A stretch of 64,000 nt of DNA from Cycas panzhihuaensis (lineage: Eukaryota; Cycadophyta). The position numbers and the translations under genes are program-made. The notes under the pieces were generated by a model that ran no database searches, was not told the origin of the DNA, and was given only the letters and a program-made list of their open reading frames with translations. Location of the stretch: NCBI GenBank assembly GCA_023213395.1, contig CM041465.1, positions 125,805,741-125,869,740 on the forward strand. The letters run 5' to 3'. How positions within the stretch are numbered: position 1 is the first letter of the stretch; each line of letters opens with the position of its first letter. This document shows positions 22,903-37,062 of this stretch, piece after piece.

Positions 22903-24277
22903 ATGTAGGTTGTGCATAGGTAGATGAACATTGTCCAATGTCCAATCGATGGTGCCAGGTCATGCTGGCTTGCCCTTAGTGGATTGGCATGCCCGATGAC
23001 CTTGTAGAACAACCACAGTGGTGCAGGTGATCGTTGGTGGATCCTGAGAGCCTTCTATCCATTATTTGCAGGTACTCTAAGCTATATGGAGGTGTGTGGA
23101 CAAATTTTGACTCCATTTCTAGTCATGTGAATGTCGTTTGAGCCTGTTGAAGGTGCCAGATTCCTGTTTAACCATGCCACTATGTTTGGATGCCCTATAG
23201 TCGATTGCCAGCCCTTTGTTGTTAGTGGGAGAGTGTAGAAACCTTAGCAGATTGTTACAGAGCTGTGAAATGATATTATGGTCAATACTTTTATGGTATG
23301 CTCAATATATTAATCACCTATTAATGTTTAGGATTTAAATATATATACTTTTGCCACCTATTTATATATCAGTGACTACAGAATTATAATATTGTCTGTC
23401 GCATATGATATGTTTGTGATCCCTATCATATTTGATGAGATTACTTGCCCTTTATTATGGTCTGCATGTATATATATTTAACCACAGATTTATAGCTGCT
23501 AGTTGTCTACAGTAATTGTCTTGATTGCCCATTATTTGCATGATGAAATTGCCCTAGTTATGCAATATCATCCGTACTCTGTCAAACATTTGAAAGATAT
23601 ATTAATCTCGCATTTGATTTTTTGAAGTCATGATTTAGTATCACCCGACTTGCATACACCCCACCTATGCATGATGCGTGTGCTGTCATATGTATAATAT
23701 CGTCCATGATATGTATATCACCCTACGTATGAAGATTGTACCTGCGTGATATTTGTAGAACGCGTGATGAAGGTTGTCGTTTGATTCACCCGACTGTTAT
23801 TTTTATTAATTCACTCATATTACATATTCATTGTTCGATATATTGACTAGCATGATGAATTTTTGAACCACCATTGATATATTTCATGCCCTCATGTACG
23901 CATTTGAGCATCAGTTGGTTAATGAAGGCTGCCCTATGACATGTATATGTGCAGATCATTGAAAATATATTCGCTGTATTGATAACATTTATTCGCATGA
24001 GGTTTTCATAGCCGTGAATATTTCAATCAGCCAAATGTTATATGGCATTTGATAATATCTTTCGCAGCTGCCTGTTATGCAATTTGCCCTTTGCCCATGA
24101 TGGAGCTGCCACTTATCAATATTGAGTCACCCATCTTTAGCTGTGATTATTCAGCTGTGATTAGTCATAATTGCATGATAACCATATCGAGACGTCATTT
24201 TTCATATCGCCTGAGATCAACTCGCCATGGACGTCGTTGTTTTTATAACTGCACTGTCATCTTTTTTATCACCTGTG

Positions 24278-24379
<102 letters not shown>

Positions 24380-24939
24380 TTTGATGTTTGGCTATATTTC
24401 ATATAAAGTTGCCCAAAATAGATCATATTAAATCACATTGATTTAATATATAAAGATGTCCTTTTTGATTTATGGATGATAATTGCCATCTTCTAAAGTT
24501 ACTTTGATATATTTTAAAAGGAATATTGGTAGTCCATTGAGATATCAAGGTTGATTTAATATTTGATCTTTTGATATAGTAAATCACCTTCTTTTTAGAT
24601 ATCGTGCATAAATGGACATGTATTCTTTTTGTTATATCTTGAGTAACAAAGTGAATGGCATATCTTAGAGTTTCAAAGGCGTGCATATGGGGACATTGAA
24701 ATGTGTTTTAAATGGCGAAATGAGAATCTCATACATGCGATTAGATGAGAGATGAGGCAAGCTTAGAATCTCTTGCATGTGATTATATGAGAAAGTCCTT
24801 AAGACAGTGTTATGGCAAGTTGATGATGACGATTTATGTTGAAGAGAGTGCACTGAAGCATGCTTCTTTTATGGGCAAAGAAGGGTGAGATGAAGCGATG
24901 ATATACCCTTTTTGCATGTGAGATTACATGACAAGATTA

Positions 24940-25030
24940 GGCGAGTTTAAGGGTGAGTTTGATGGGCAAGTTGAGAGCCACTTTGAGGGTGAGTATGAGG
25001 GCAAGAATGGGCGAAGATGGGCGAGTTTAC
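24940..25030. repeat. Degenerate G-rich minisatellite
   Basis: About seven short units of the type gggcgagttt, gggtgagttt, gggcaag and gggcgaa recur every 10-16 bases. Confidence 0.5.
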
Positions 25031-26500
25031 CTAAGATACCTTAACTGCAATTTAATACAAAATCTATTATTGTTTGAGTGTGGCATAGATCATTGCATAA
25101 TTTATGTGATTATTTAATGAAATATGTGTGGTTTATTCAGTGAAATAAGTGTGTTATTATTCAGTTTACATTCGAGTTCTGTTGTATCAGATGTATATAT
25201 GTTGATGAAGTTTAGAATTTTCTTGTATGAATGGTTGTCGTTTATAATGGACCATTATACTTTGATAGTTGGACTGATGATAGCATGAGATTTGTGGCCT
25301 GGTTTAATGCTGGTTCAACATGGATGCATCTCTAAACAAGTCTGATGTGGAACTGAGACATAGTGTTTGATAAAATTTAAGTTTGAATGGAAAGTTTTAA
25401 GATGAGATATCTTAAAATCAGTTATGTCTTTGTCATGGTATATACAGTTGTCCTGTAAGGTTGCATTACATGTGTGTATCATGATGCAGATGGTGAGGTT
25501 GGTGCAGGTTAATGTTTGCCTCCCATGGTTTGATGGCGGAAGCTGTAGTGGACAGGTATGGGTACCCTTGTTGTGATTATTCATGGTATATTTTCCCATC
25601 ATATTGTGTGTTTGGCCCAAGTCAAAATCCTTCCATTTGTTTCCTTTGGTGCATTGGAGTGCACACATCTTAGACGAAGATTGCAGTAGTAGGATTGCAA
25701 GAGTTTGAAGCCTATGGATTATTTAGCTTATAAATAGTGTGATTTGTAGGGGAAATGCATTATGATCACTCTAGATGTTCAGCGGAAGAGTTGTTGATGT
25801 ATCATGCTGAGTGTCATTTAGTTACATATTTTTATCCTTCATTACTTCACCTTTCCGTGATGTTATTCAGCAGGTGTGGAAGTTTGTTTGCCTAACATTA
25901 TGCTTGAGATAGAAGCAGGATCTAGAGATAAATTGATGATGAGGAGTTGTTAGACGATGAGACATGGATTGCAACCCCCTATTCTATTGACAGTTGAAGA
26001 CCTATAAGATGTTGGAAAATCAAGGATCAGCAAGCCAGTCAACGCTTAAGATAGATACCAACGTTCTCGTAAGTATTGAATCACAATGGAGAGTTGTATT
26101 GAAGCAAAGAACCTGGTCAATTTGCAAGCTTGAAGACGTGTTATAAGGTGATTTCTAACATGAAGAAGGATTAAGGTATGATGAGATATTTGCACAAGTC
26201 GCATTATTTATTAGTTTGTTTGATCCTTACTTAGCAGCTTCAGATAGTTGGGTATCATATCACATCATATCAGTGTTCCTTAATAAAGACTTGAAGAGGT
26301 GATTCACATGGCTCAAGTGGCTCAACCTCTTGGTTTAGTTAGCGGAATATGGCTGAGTTGAATGGACAAAGTGTCACGTGTAGAGAGAGTTGTATGGTTG
26401 TAGGTCTATTGGAGTGTTTACAAAGAATCGAGTACATATGAGGCATGAAACCATTACATCCAAATCAAGGAAGATGCATGTTAAAGATTGTCCAAGTTGA

Positions 26501-26600
26501 GATCAACTTATAGACATATTCACCAAGCTCAAGCTGAAGATCGCTACATCGACGTTCGTGTATATTGGGTTGGGTAAGGTTATCCTTGAGAGGGGATCTA
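26501..26600 (+). pseudogene. Relic of copia RNase H C-terminus in element F
   Basis: The frame from 26501 reads DQLIDIFTKLK and continues to GLGKVILE. The copia family ends RNase H with a conserved D-Q-x-A-D-I-F-T-K segment followed by a short tail near the 3' LTR, which is where this lies. Upstream codons in the same frame meet stops. The assignment rests on one short motif. Confidence 0.5.
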
Positions 26601-26646
26601 TTCCCAATGATAAACCTTGTTTCCCCACATTTACATTAACATGGGA

Positions 26647-26970
26647 TGTTAAAAAATGTGACCATACCACCTAATGTAAAGTGGGTCTCCCTATTTTTAT
26701 GTATAATTATGTGGAGGTATATTTTCGAGTGTAGTGAAACAGTGGATGTAATTATAATTATATTTGGAACTTTAGATCTATAAATATAGATCAAAGTCTA
26801 TATTTGTAATACATCAATTTGTCATAATGTGATTATTATTCATTTATGGGTTTTCACCTGTAAGGGTTTCCCATGATAATCTGGTATCCTGTGAGATCTG
26901 TCTCTACTTGATATCTGTCTGATGTGAAATATCCTATTGACCGTTTTTGCTTTAGTTGCATTTTCTAACA
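26647..26970 (+). repeat. 3' LTR of element F
   Basis: TGTTAAAAAATG...CATTTTCTAACA is paired with the LTR at 22565-22890. It is followed by TAAT (26971-26974), matching TAAT at 22561-22564 before the 5' LTR. Confidence 0.9.
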
Positions 26971-26974
26971 TAAT

Positions 26975-27105
26975 CTAATATTAATAGGTTGCTTAAAGTC
27001 TGTATGATTACATTTTTGCCTTGAATCTTATGTTGTGAACTAATAAATTATGAAAATAATTTGTACACACCCCTCTCCATTAATACACACACATACATAC
27101 ATACA
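26975..27105. repeat. Continuation of module copy M3, with a short CATA tract
   Basis: ctaatattaatagg.ttgcttaaagt resumes the M1 sequence at 10691. It runs to the cacccctctccattaatacacacac lead-in and a short (CATA)n tract at about 27085-27105, after which similarity ends. Confidence 0.75.
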
Positions 27106-27965
27106 TTACAAGGGATTAATGGAGGATGGGTAAGGAAAAAATAAGGGAGATTTGTGGATAAGGAGGATAATGGTATAGATAATAACAAGTAAATGAAATT
27201 TGATTGATAAGCAAGTCTAAGAAATGCCTAGTTTGTAGGTGATATATAGGGGTTTATAAGTGATGAATAGGTGGTAAGGGCTAAATGTTCTTTATGAGAA
27301 AGGGTTTATGAGAGGGACATAATACAATGCATAGGAAGAGATGAGAAGCACAACGAGAAATAAGAATATTATTTGAAATATAATTAAGTAAATGGAGAGT
27401 AAAAAAATAATAGCATTATAAAAGACATTTATACTCGTAGAAGTAGGAGATAAGAAGAGATAAAACTAATAAACATCATTATAATGAAATAATTTCTTCC
27501 TAAAGAATAAGATAGGGTGAAGATGTCGAACAAAAATTTCTTATATTAGTAGATGGGATTTGAGGGCTTCAACCTTTAAATTAGTTCTGGGATCTTATTG
27601 AACATGATGTGAGAGGTTTTCCAAAGCTATAGAACTTAGAAACTTAAAACAAATATGAAAATTACCAAAAGATATGATTAGCATAGAGCAAGATTAGAAT
27701 TTGCAAGTATATTTTTGAAGATGTTTTGTCTCTCAGATTCTTCAACATGTAACTAGCTAGTGGGTGTTAGTCTGCCATGCAAACTTTACATTATATTGTT
27801 CATAAATAGTCTCCTTATTGGATTATTCTCCAATACATACAATTGGTTTTTTCTCTCTTTACTTCCTAATCCTTTGCCTTTTCCTCTAGACCTTCCAGTT
27901 TAACCATCAATTTCTATAATGCTTCCTATATATTTTATAGGACTTTATGCATCTTCTATTCTTTT
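27106..27965. other. Non-coding spacer
   Basis: No gene or known repeat was recognised. The segment separates two copies of the M lead-in (27021 and 27966), which share ttgaatcttatgttgtgaac/gctaataa. Confidence 0.4.
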
Positions 27966-29345
<1,380 letters not shown>

Positions 29346-29459
29346 ATGAAATACCTAGTTGAAACAAGGTTACCATGAGCATAACATATCAACCTTAAAT
29401 AGATGACCAAACTAAATCTATGACCAAATGCTTAGAAGGCTATGTCAGGTGCTTCACTT

Positions 29460-30130
29460 TGAATAAGCATATACAATGGTACAAATGGCTATATTTGGAA
29501 AAATAGTGGTATAATAGAATATATCATTCCACAACTTAGATTATACCTTTCAAGGCTCTTTATGGAGATGACCCACTGCCACTAATGTATACAAATGTGT
29601 AGCCTAAGGCCCCAACCATTAAGGAATATATACAAAAGATAAAGAAATCCTTCACAATCTCAAAGATATTCTAAATATAATAAGAGATAGAATGAACTAG
29701 TAATAAGACTAACATGGATAGAAAAGGTAATTTGAAGTTAAGAATTAGGCATTTTGAGATTACAACCTTATAAATAGTCCATAATGAGGAGAGGAAGGAA
29801 AGAGAAGCTACATTTCAGGTTTTATAGGTTGTTTTAAGTATAAAAGGGAATTAGGGAAGTATCTTATCTACTTGACCTTCTAGAAGGCTAGATACATAAT
29901 GTTTTTCATATATCATATTTTAAGATAAAAAATAGGGAAAATATTATACCTTAAGTAACTTTATTACGGTTCAATGAAGAAGGATCCTCAATCATGCGTC
30001 TAAAAGGCATCATTAACATTTGGATGAAACAACTACAAATTTAGATAATCAATGAATACTTTATAAAATAGAAGGATATAGATGTACAAGATGCAATATG
30101 AGAAAATAAATTCTAACAACAATAAAACTT
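29460..30130 (+). pseudogene. Ty3/gypsy integrase C-terminal relic
   Basis: A mutated plus-strand frame shows QWYKWLYLE.WYNRIYHS.. and then TPFKALYGDDPLPL, the well-known segment between the integrase core and C-terminal domain of plant Ty3 polyproteins (WL..AE.WYNT..H....TPF.ALYG..PP). Further along, an arginine/lysine-rich part and a possible chromodomain-like DETT.NLDNQ segment (about 30021-30050) can be made out. Stops are frequent. The rest of the element was not found. It is a different lineage from B and C, whose integrase lacks this ALYG wording. Confidence 0.65.
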
Positions 30131-32879
30131 GTAAGTTCAATGATTTTAGGGCAAAACATCTTTTAGTAGGAGGAAGTTATTATATTTTGCTAAGCAGGGT
30201 GGTTGACTTAAGTAAGGCCTATCGATCTTAAAATTTTAATATAAGGAAGCATTTGGTAAGAAAAATGTCTTTGAATAGGAAATATAGGTTATTAGATATC
30301 TATCAATAGTAATTTTAGGAGGACCCCTTGTTTCAAAGAGGAAACCAATAGTTTTCTCTAGCTACTATTTTATTTTTTGAGGAAAAAACATTTCATTTAT
30401 GTATACTATTATTTTGTTTATTTCTTTATTTATTTGCCAATTATTTCCCTAAGTTACTTATGAGAACTACTATTGATTCCATTTAGATTATAATTAAAAG
30501 AAGATCAATATCTTATTTAGGGATTAACTTGATGATTCCAATAGCAGAATGTTCCTCCAAACTAGTGACAAAAAATTCTTATTGGTTCATAAGCAAAAAT
30601 ATTACTCAATGATGTCCCCAAAGGCTATGTAAAATCTTGTTATGAGATTGTCTTCTCCTATGGATTTCTCCTTTGTGATTAGCCACAATGCTCCCTCGAG
30701 CCTATGTTTGGATAGAGGTTTGTCAAACTAAAATCACTCTAGTCGACCTTGGTGGGTATCTCATTCGTATAATCAATGAGTATATAAAGTTATCAGTAGT
30801 CATCAGAGGGGAAGCAAAAATGTTAATGAAGTGCTCCATAAATATATCCTGCACTGGCGAAAGGTCCTTAGTTGAGGAGCCACCAATAGATTTAAGCATT
30901 AAAATATGTAAAGTGAGTTGTCTCTTTTGGAGGGAAGAGAAGAAGAATTTGAAGTACAGGTCTCCTCATTTAAGCTAATAAAGGTAAGCTCAATCTTATG
31001 TTCCTCTAGCTTTATTATGCTTACATTTTAGAAACTCTAACATCATAACAAACTCTTGGTTCTAGAGAGAGGATCCAAAGAGAAAGTTTTAAGCTAATGT
31101 TGGATCTCTTAAAGGGCTAGTTTAAATTAAAATTCTCTTTGTCTAAGAATCTTAGCTATCTATTTACTGAAACCCCTCAATCATGTGCATGATCGATAGC
31201 TTTCAATATCTTTCTTACACTAAAGAATCCATTAAACTTCTAAAGAGGGATGAAAAACAATATTCTATACTTGAGTAAAGCCAAAGAAATAATAAGAGTA
31301 GGTCAAAATGAATATGTTGAATTTAAAAACCAAATTATATAGGGGACTTTATGCCAAACCAATTGATCTAGTTAAATTTTATCATATGAAAAGTTGTAGT
31401 GATCTAACGTGCAATAAATTCAGTAGCCCTCTTGCTTTCATTACATCATATGAATCTTGAAACATTAGCTTCTACCAATTGATAATCATAAAGACTCCAA
31501 TGAGATTTGAAAACATATTGCATACAATGGTTATTGGGTGTCAAATATAAAGGGAGACTCTTGATTTCTTCTACTATCTAATAATTAGAAAGATACAAAT
31601 AATATTTAAAAACATAATATATACAATGTTCAAAAGTTGTTAAATATGAAGGGAGTTCCTCAATTTCATTGGTTGACTCTTCTAGCACATTGAAATGGCT
31701 TATAGCCACCTAATAGGCTATTAAGAGACACAATCATAATAAGTTCTATGTAATAGAATGCATATCAAATTTATAAGAAGCATATATACTCATAATTATG
31801 ATTTGAGATTAGACCCAAAATAAACTAGTAATTATTTAAGGTAAGTAATATAACAATAAAATTATCCCACTTGTACCCAAAGGTGATTTAATGAAACAAA
31901 GTTATTAGAGCCCTATATGGCTCAAATAATAGATGAAAGTTTTGAAGCAACAATTTTACATTCCCAAATAACTATAAATTTAGACATATCAACATTTAGT
32001 AATACATATTTTTTAATAATGTATCTTCTTAGAGTGAGGAAGAATCATCATACATTGCATGAAATAATATAAAAGCTCATGAATAGGAGAATAAAAAATG
32101 AGATCAGTTAGGGAATAGAAGAACTTGCCATTTTAGGTTAGGAAAATCTTCTTTCATACAAATGTTAGCTTCAACTAGTGAGGTAAAATAGTTATTTAAG
32201 TTTTCAATAAGTATATCAATAGACCATTTTAGACTCTAACAGGCATCTTATGGAATATAATTGACATGCAAGGAAAATTTATATGTGGATTTAATAAATG
32301 GTTAAGGAGGACTTTATATGGTCATTATAGTTTCTTCTTTTCTAGCTCTAAAACGTAAAGACCACCCATACTTTTCATTGTCTAAGCAAGGAGGCATTTC
32401 TTCAATAATGTTGTTATAATTGGTGGGTTAATGAGGAGTAGGATAGGGGAAGAAGTATGGAAATATGAATGACTTCTTTTAATGTATGTGACACTTCTTA
32501 TTATGGGATTTGAGATTGTGGATGTGCACTAGCAGAGGCATAAATATCAACTTAATATTTATTTAACAAAACATACAAATTGTTCCCTTGATAGATAATG
32601 TGGGGAGGACTTAACCACGACATCCTATGGCCTTCAAGAGAAAGGAAAGATATTTCTTTACACCCTCCATTATCATTGTGTAGATCTTATTTGTATTAAA
32701 CATTAAGATGTCTAGTACTTAGAGTGCTTCTAAAGACCATGAAAAATTACAAATGTCCAAGAGAAGAATGTGATCACAATTATTAGAAATATGAGAGAAT
32801 TAGGCTAAAATTCAAGAAGTAAATGAGAGCAATAATGTAGAGATAATTGTACAATGATTATAAGAAATAATCTTGCATT
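30131..32879. other. Non-coding stretch with one unassigned short ORF
   Basis: It is AT-rich, with many stops in all frames. The only open frame of note is 30688-30978 on the plus strand (96 codons, containing LVDLGGYLIRIINEY). It resembles nothing I recognise and has no codon signal strong enough to call a gene. No repeats shared with the rest of the window were noticed. Confidence 0.4.
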
Positions 32880-32939
32880 AAATTATAAATATAGAAAAAG
32901 ATCTAGTCCACTGTCCATACATCAATCAATCAATTAATT

Positions 32940-33098
32940 AGAATAACACTACTTCTTATTTTAATGAGAATGCGAGGGAATAGTAAATATCAAGGTACAA
33001 CTTACACATATTTGTGTATGTGTAACAATAAGAATATAAATACAACTCTTGAGAGAACTTACTTAATGTGGCATATTGTTTTTGACACCCCCTCACAA
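32940..33098 (-). repeat. Polypurine tract and beginning of 3' LTR of element D
   Basis: On the minus strand, TTGTGAGGGGG (33088-33098) is followed by TGTCAAAAACA (from 33087 downward). This is the expected polypurine tract followed by a TG LTR start. The LTR probably extends below 32940, but no second copy was found to fix its end. Confidence 0.55.
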
Positions 33099-33129
33099 TG
33101 TATAATTTATTATCTCTTATAAATAAGAG

Positions 33130-33570
33130 CCTTATGAACCTATCAAACTTCTCATGACTCAAATCCTTAGTGAGAATGTCAAAAAGTTACTCCTCAATTA
33201 GAGAATTCACCAATTCAACTACTCTATTCTACACTTGCTCTCAAGTAAAGTGATGTTATACTTCCACATGCTCTGTGCTAGCAGAGAAGACAATATTATT
33301 CGATAGCTAGATTACACCCTAATTGTCACAAAACAACAATGTAGAAACATCTTGTAGAAGTTTAAAGTGCCCAAGTAGTCTTCTCAGATAGATTGCCTCG
33401 TAAGTAGCTATAATTATTACTTTATTCTCTACTTTTGTAGAGAACAAGGAGATAATAGCTTACTTCTTACTACACTAAGAAATTATACCAAAACTAGATG
33501 CAAACATATATCTTGGTGTAGATTTCTTATTGTCAACATCTTCAACCCAATTTAAGTCTATATGGCCATG
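33130..33570 (-). pseudogene. Copia RNase H of element D
   Basis: Minus-strand translation gives HIDLNWVEDVDNKKSTPRYMF, IIATYEAI.LRRLLG and FCDN.GVI.LSNNIVF, then ELVNSLIEE.LFDILTKDL. These correspond to the copia landmarks DSDWAGD..DRKSTSGY, TKEAIWLR, YCDNQSAI.L..NP and EEQ.ADIFTK. Several stops interrupt it. This domain removes RNA from the cDNA hybrid in functional elements. Confidence 0.85.
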
Positions 33571-34650
33571 TATTCTAAACTCATTATCTCTCTAAAACAA
33601 TAGTCTAAATCTAATAATACCCTTAATATACCTTATTATGCACTTTGTTACCTTTTAGTGAGAGATGGATGGAGCACTCATCATTTATACTAAACTCCAA
33701 TAGCATAATTGATGCCACGCCTAGTATTAGTAAGGTAGATAAGACTACAAACTAGTTGCTTATATAAGATATATTAAAGAGTCTCATCAATAAGTTCCTT
33801 AGTTAATTTTATACTAACTTCTATGGGGGTAGTCATTGACTTTGAATCCTCCATATGGAAATGTTTCAATAGGCTATAAGCATACTTAGACTATAAAACA
33901 AATTTGCTATCACCTTTTTGCTAGAATTTCATGCTAATATAGCAATGTAGAAAGCTAAGAGTAGACATCTCAAATGCTTTATAAAGGTACTTTTTGAAAT
34001 AATTAATCTAAGAAGTGTCACTACCAATGATAATAAGATCATTTATATAGAGAATTATAATAAGTATCTCTCCATTGTTATGTTTAATATATAAACTATG
34101 ATCTGATTCATATCTAGTGAATCTAGAATAGATGAACTAGTCATCAATGTATGAATACCACACTCTCAATGTCTACTTAATCCCATACAAGGCTTTCTTT
34201 AACTAGCATGTAAGACATCATTTACTAAATTGCATAAAGCCTTCAAGTTGTTGTATGTAAATGTCCTCATCAAGAATGCCATTAAGGAAATCACTCTTAA
34301 CATCTATTTAGTGGAGTTTCCAACCAAAATGAGATGTAAGATTAACCAATGTTTGGATGGTAGTCATTTTAGCCATAGGTGCAATGGTCTCCTCAAAGTC
34401 CACACCTTCAATTTATGCATATCCCTTAGCTGCAAGTTAAACTTTGTATCTATCTATGGTAATATTATGTTGATACATCATCTTATATACCCATCTATAA
34501 CCAATAACTTTCTTCCTTAAAGGGAGATCAACATCATTCCAAATGTCATTCTTGAGTATTGAAACTCTTCCTAGATAGTTAACCTCTAATGAGGGCCATC
34601 ATTACCTTTAGTAAATGACTTAAGCTCATCAATGTTTAAGTCATTAGGTA
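33571..34650 (-). pseudogene. Copia reverse transcriptase of element D
   Basis: This is heavily interrupted. The catalytic stretch reads ILIIILYINDLIIIGSD at about 34018-34070, so the family YVDD box is YIND and the first Asp is lost. It lies between the RNase H and integrase relics, as expected for Ty1/copia. Confidence 0.75.
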
Positions 34651-34799
34651 TCAAGGCAAAATTGATCTTGCTTTATGTCTAAACACATGCACTAGTGTTA
34701 ATGTCACCAAGTTTAGAACCTTTTATAGTTTGAGCATACCACTTGGCTAACTTTTGATGAGAAGATGAGGAAGATGAAACATATGAAGGAATTTCCTTG

Positions 34800-35640
34800 C
34801 TCTTTCACTCTTTTACTCAATCTCATCTTTTATTTCTATGCTTTTAGCATCAACATTTATAATAAGGACAATTCCCTCATCACACTCATTAAGCAAAATA
34901 TTCTTACTAATTATAATCTTCTTCTTTGAGGGATCCAAAGCCCTACATGGCTTGGAAGACTCGCTATCCTTAATAAGAATATACGTTTGACAGTTGTCAT
35001 CAAGCTTTTGTCTCTTTATATCAGGTACACAAATAAAAATAGTTTAACAAAAGACTTGAAGATTACAAATAGAAGGTTTTTTACTAGTCCAAGTTTCTTT
35101 AGTATTTATATCTATAATAATTATAGTTAGTCTTCTATTCAAAATCTACATAGTTGTATTCATAACTTCATGTTGAAAACCATTTAAGACATTTTTAGCT
35201 TTTAGCATAAATCTCACCATCATAGCAATGGTGTGGTTCTTCCTCTTAAACATATCATTTTATTATGGTGTATAGGATATGGTTAGTTGCTATTATTTGT
35301 TGTGATCCTTGTAAAAATTGATAAATTTAGAAGATAAGTACTTACCTCTATTGTCACTCTTCATAAACTTGTTCTTCTTCCTAAAGATGTTTTTAGTTTC
35401 AACTTTGAGATCCTTAATCTTTATAAATTCTTTTGATTTATTATTCAAGAGGTAAACTCAAGTTCGCTTGGTGAAGTCATCAATAAATGTCATGAAGGAT
35501 CTCAAGCCTCTAAGTGAGACTAGTAAAAGTGATCCACATAAATTAGAATGAACTAGCCCCAATTTACCCTTATCCCTCAACGTGGTCCTAAAATATTTTT
35601 CTATATGTTTTTTCTTGATTACACATGCATTGCAAATTTT
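34800..35640 (-). pseudogene. Copia integrase of element D
   Basis: Minus-strand frames show DFTKRT.VYLLNNKSKEF, KSDNRGKYLSSKF (second catalytic Asp of the DDE core), QLTISYTP.ND, KRKNHTIAMMVRFMLKAK and AMN.ILNRRLT-like residues. These correspond to copia SDNGGEF, YTPQQNGVAERKNRT and AVYILNR. Stops and small indels are present. A 120-bp segment at about 35346-35475 is missing from paralogue E. Confidence 0.82.
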
Positions 35641-35972
35641 ATCATATTTTTGTATAAGAGGGAGATACTACATCACTTTTAACTTATTTAATAGTTTAAT
35701 ATTATGATAATTCAAGTGACTAATAGTTTAATACTATGATAATTCAAGTGACCAAAATAATCATCTTGTAAAGTATTAGAAGTGCTAATAACAAAACTAA
35801 GCTTAGGAATATTAACAAATTTATATAAGCTATTCTTTTTGGTTCCATGGGCTATTACAAAATCACCATCCTTAATTACACATTTAATAGTGTTAAACTC
35901 AACCTTCAACTTAAATTTAGCTATATAATTTATAAAAAGTAAGTTATATCTAAATGATCGTACGTACAGCAC
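35641..35972 (-). pseudogene. GAG-pre-integrase domain of element D, with 32-bp tandem repeat
   Basis: An open stretch at 35712-35972 contains LYVRSFRYNLLFINYIAKF and YFGHLNYHSIKLLV, matching the copia GAG-pre-integrase zinc region (usual LWHxRLGH). Immediately downstream on the minus strand is a 32-bp unit (agtttaat..tatgataattc) repeated at 35693 and 35725. As 32 is not a multiple of three, the duplication itself shifts the frame. Confidence 0.75.
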
Positions 35973-36091
35973 ATTAGAGATATTGATTTTATGGCCAAGT
36001 GGATTAAGAATAATTGTACCTTGATTGATTACTTTATGTTGACTATCATGACCTAGTACAATGGTCTAGTTATGACCTTGGGTTTAGTAAA

Positions 36092-37062
36092 TTATTCTTT
36101 AGAAAAAGTGATATGGTTCATGGCATCAAAATCAATGTACAAGGTACTATTACTATTAGAAATAACACTAAACATAAAGACTTTTTTGTCATCTAGGCAG
36201 AAGTATAGCTTTTTTAGCTTTATTTTTATTTGCTTTCTTCTTCTAGTAGTTTTTTTAATAGTGACCTTTCTTATTACAATATGATCACATAACATCCCAT
36301 TTAGGATTGTTATGGCATTCACTCATGATGTAAGAAAGAGGTGGAGTTTATTTAGAAACATTCATTTAGGGCTTCTTTCTAAATTAAGAAGCCATGACCA
36401 TGTTGCTACCACTACTAACACGTCATGTTATACATTCCTCATCATACAAGAGAAGTCTGACAAGCTCCTCCAAAGCAAGTGATTAAGCTCTCTTAGTAAG
36501 ATATAAACTAGTTACGAATATATAATAGTCTTTATGTGGCTATTGAGAGTAATGATCATAACCTCCATATCCTCAACTTTCTCACCTATTGTAATCAACT
36601 AATCTCTAATCTCCTTTAAGTTTTATAATTGTAGGGAGATTGAGTCATCAACAACCATCTTTTATGAATAAAGCAAGTTTTTGATATACAACACTCTAGT
36701 TTTATTCTTGGTTTCATACATCTCTTGAAGTATTTTCCATACATACTTTGATGAAGTCTTCCATTGAAAATGGGTGATGGGTTCTTTAACAACAAAAATC
36801 CCAATGATATATAATGCTTCTTTATCACGATCTTCCTAGTATTCAACATCTTTATTGGTCACAATTGTAATGGTTGGAGTAGATTTAAATATAGTCAAAT
36901 TAGAGGTAATAATAAGTTTCAACTCATTCCTTTCAACTATCTTCATTAATTTTCTAAGTGCTAGAATATTAAAAATCTTAAACTTTCATATTACATAGTT
37001 CTTACCATTAAGTTTATGTGCATCTGGTAAGACATAACTAATAATGTTTACACTAGACATGG
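36092..37062 (-). pseudogene. Copia Gag of element D
   Basis: The minus-strand start at 37062 (MSSVNIISYVLPD) leads into KLNGKNYVIWKFKIF, the typical N-terminus of plant copia Gag. It is followed at 36849-36616 by WRLHQSMYGKYF-like residues (equivalents of EAWEYL....) and, near 36300-36250, by a nucleocapsid relic YCNKKGHY with the leading Cys and last ligand damaged. At least five stops interrupt it. The start matches that of paralogue E at 52193. Confidence 0.75.

Larger units (their letters stand above)
32940..37062 (-). mobile_element. Ty1/copia element D (minus strand, decayed)
   Basis: From 37062 downward the order is gag, GAG-pre-integrase, integrase, RT, RNase H, polypurine tract and LTR start. 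Integrase before RT is the copia order. All parts contain stops. The 3' LTR begins near 33087, but its outer end is not defined. No 5' LTR or primer site was recognised above 37062. A truncated paralogue, E, lies at 50053-52440. Confidence 0.88.

Noticed and set aside
30688-30978. 96-codon plus-strand frame as a possible small gene
   Set aside because: No recognisable motif, promoter or conservation was seen. It is mentioned only as an unassigned ORF within a non-coding stretch.
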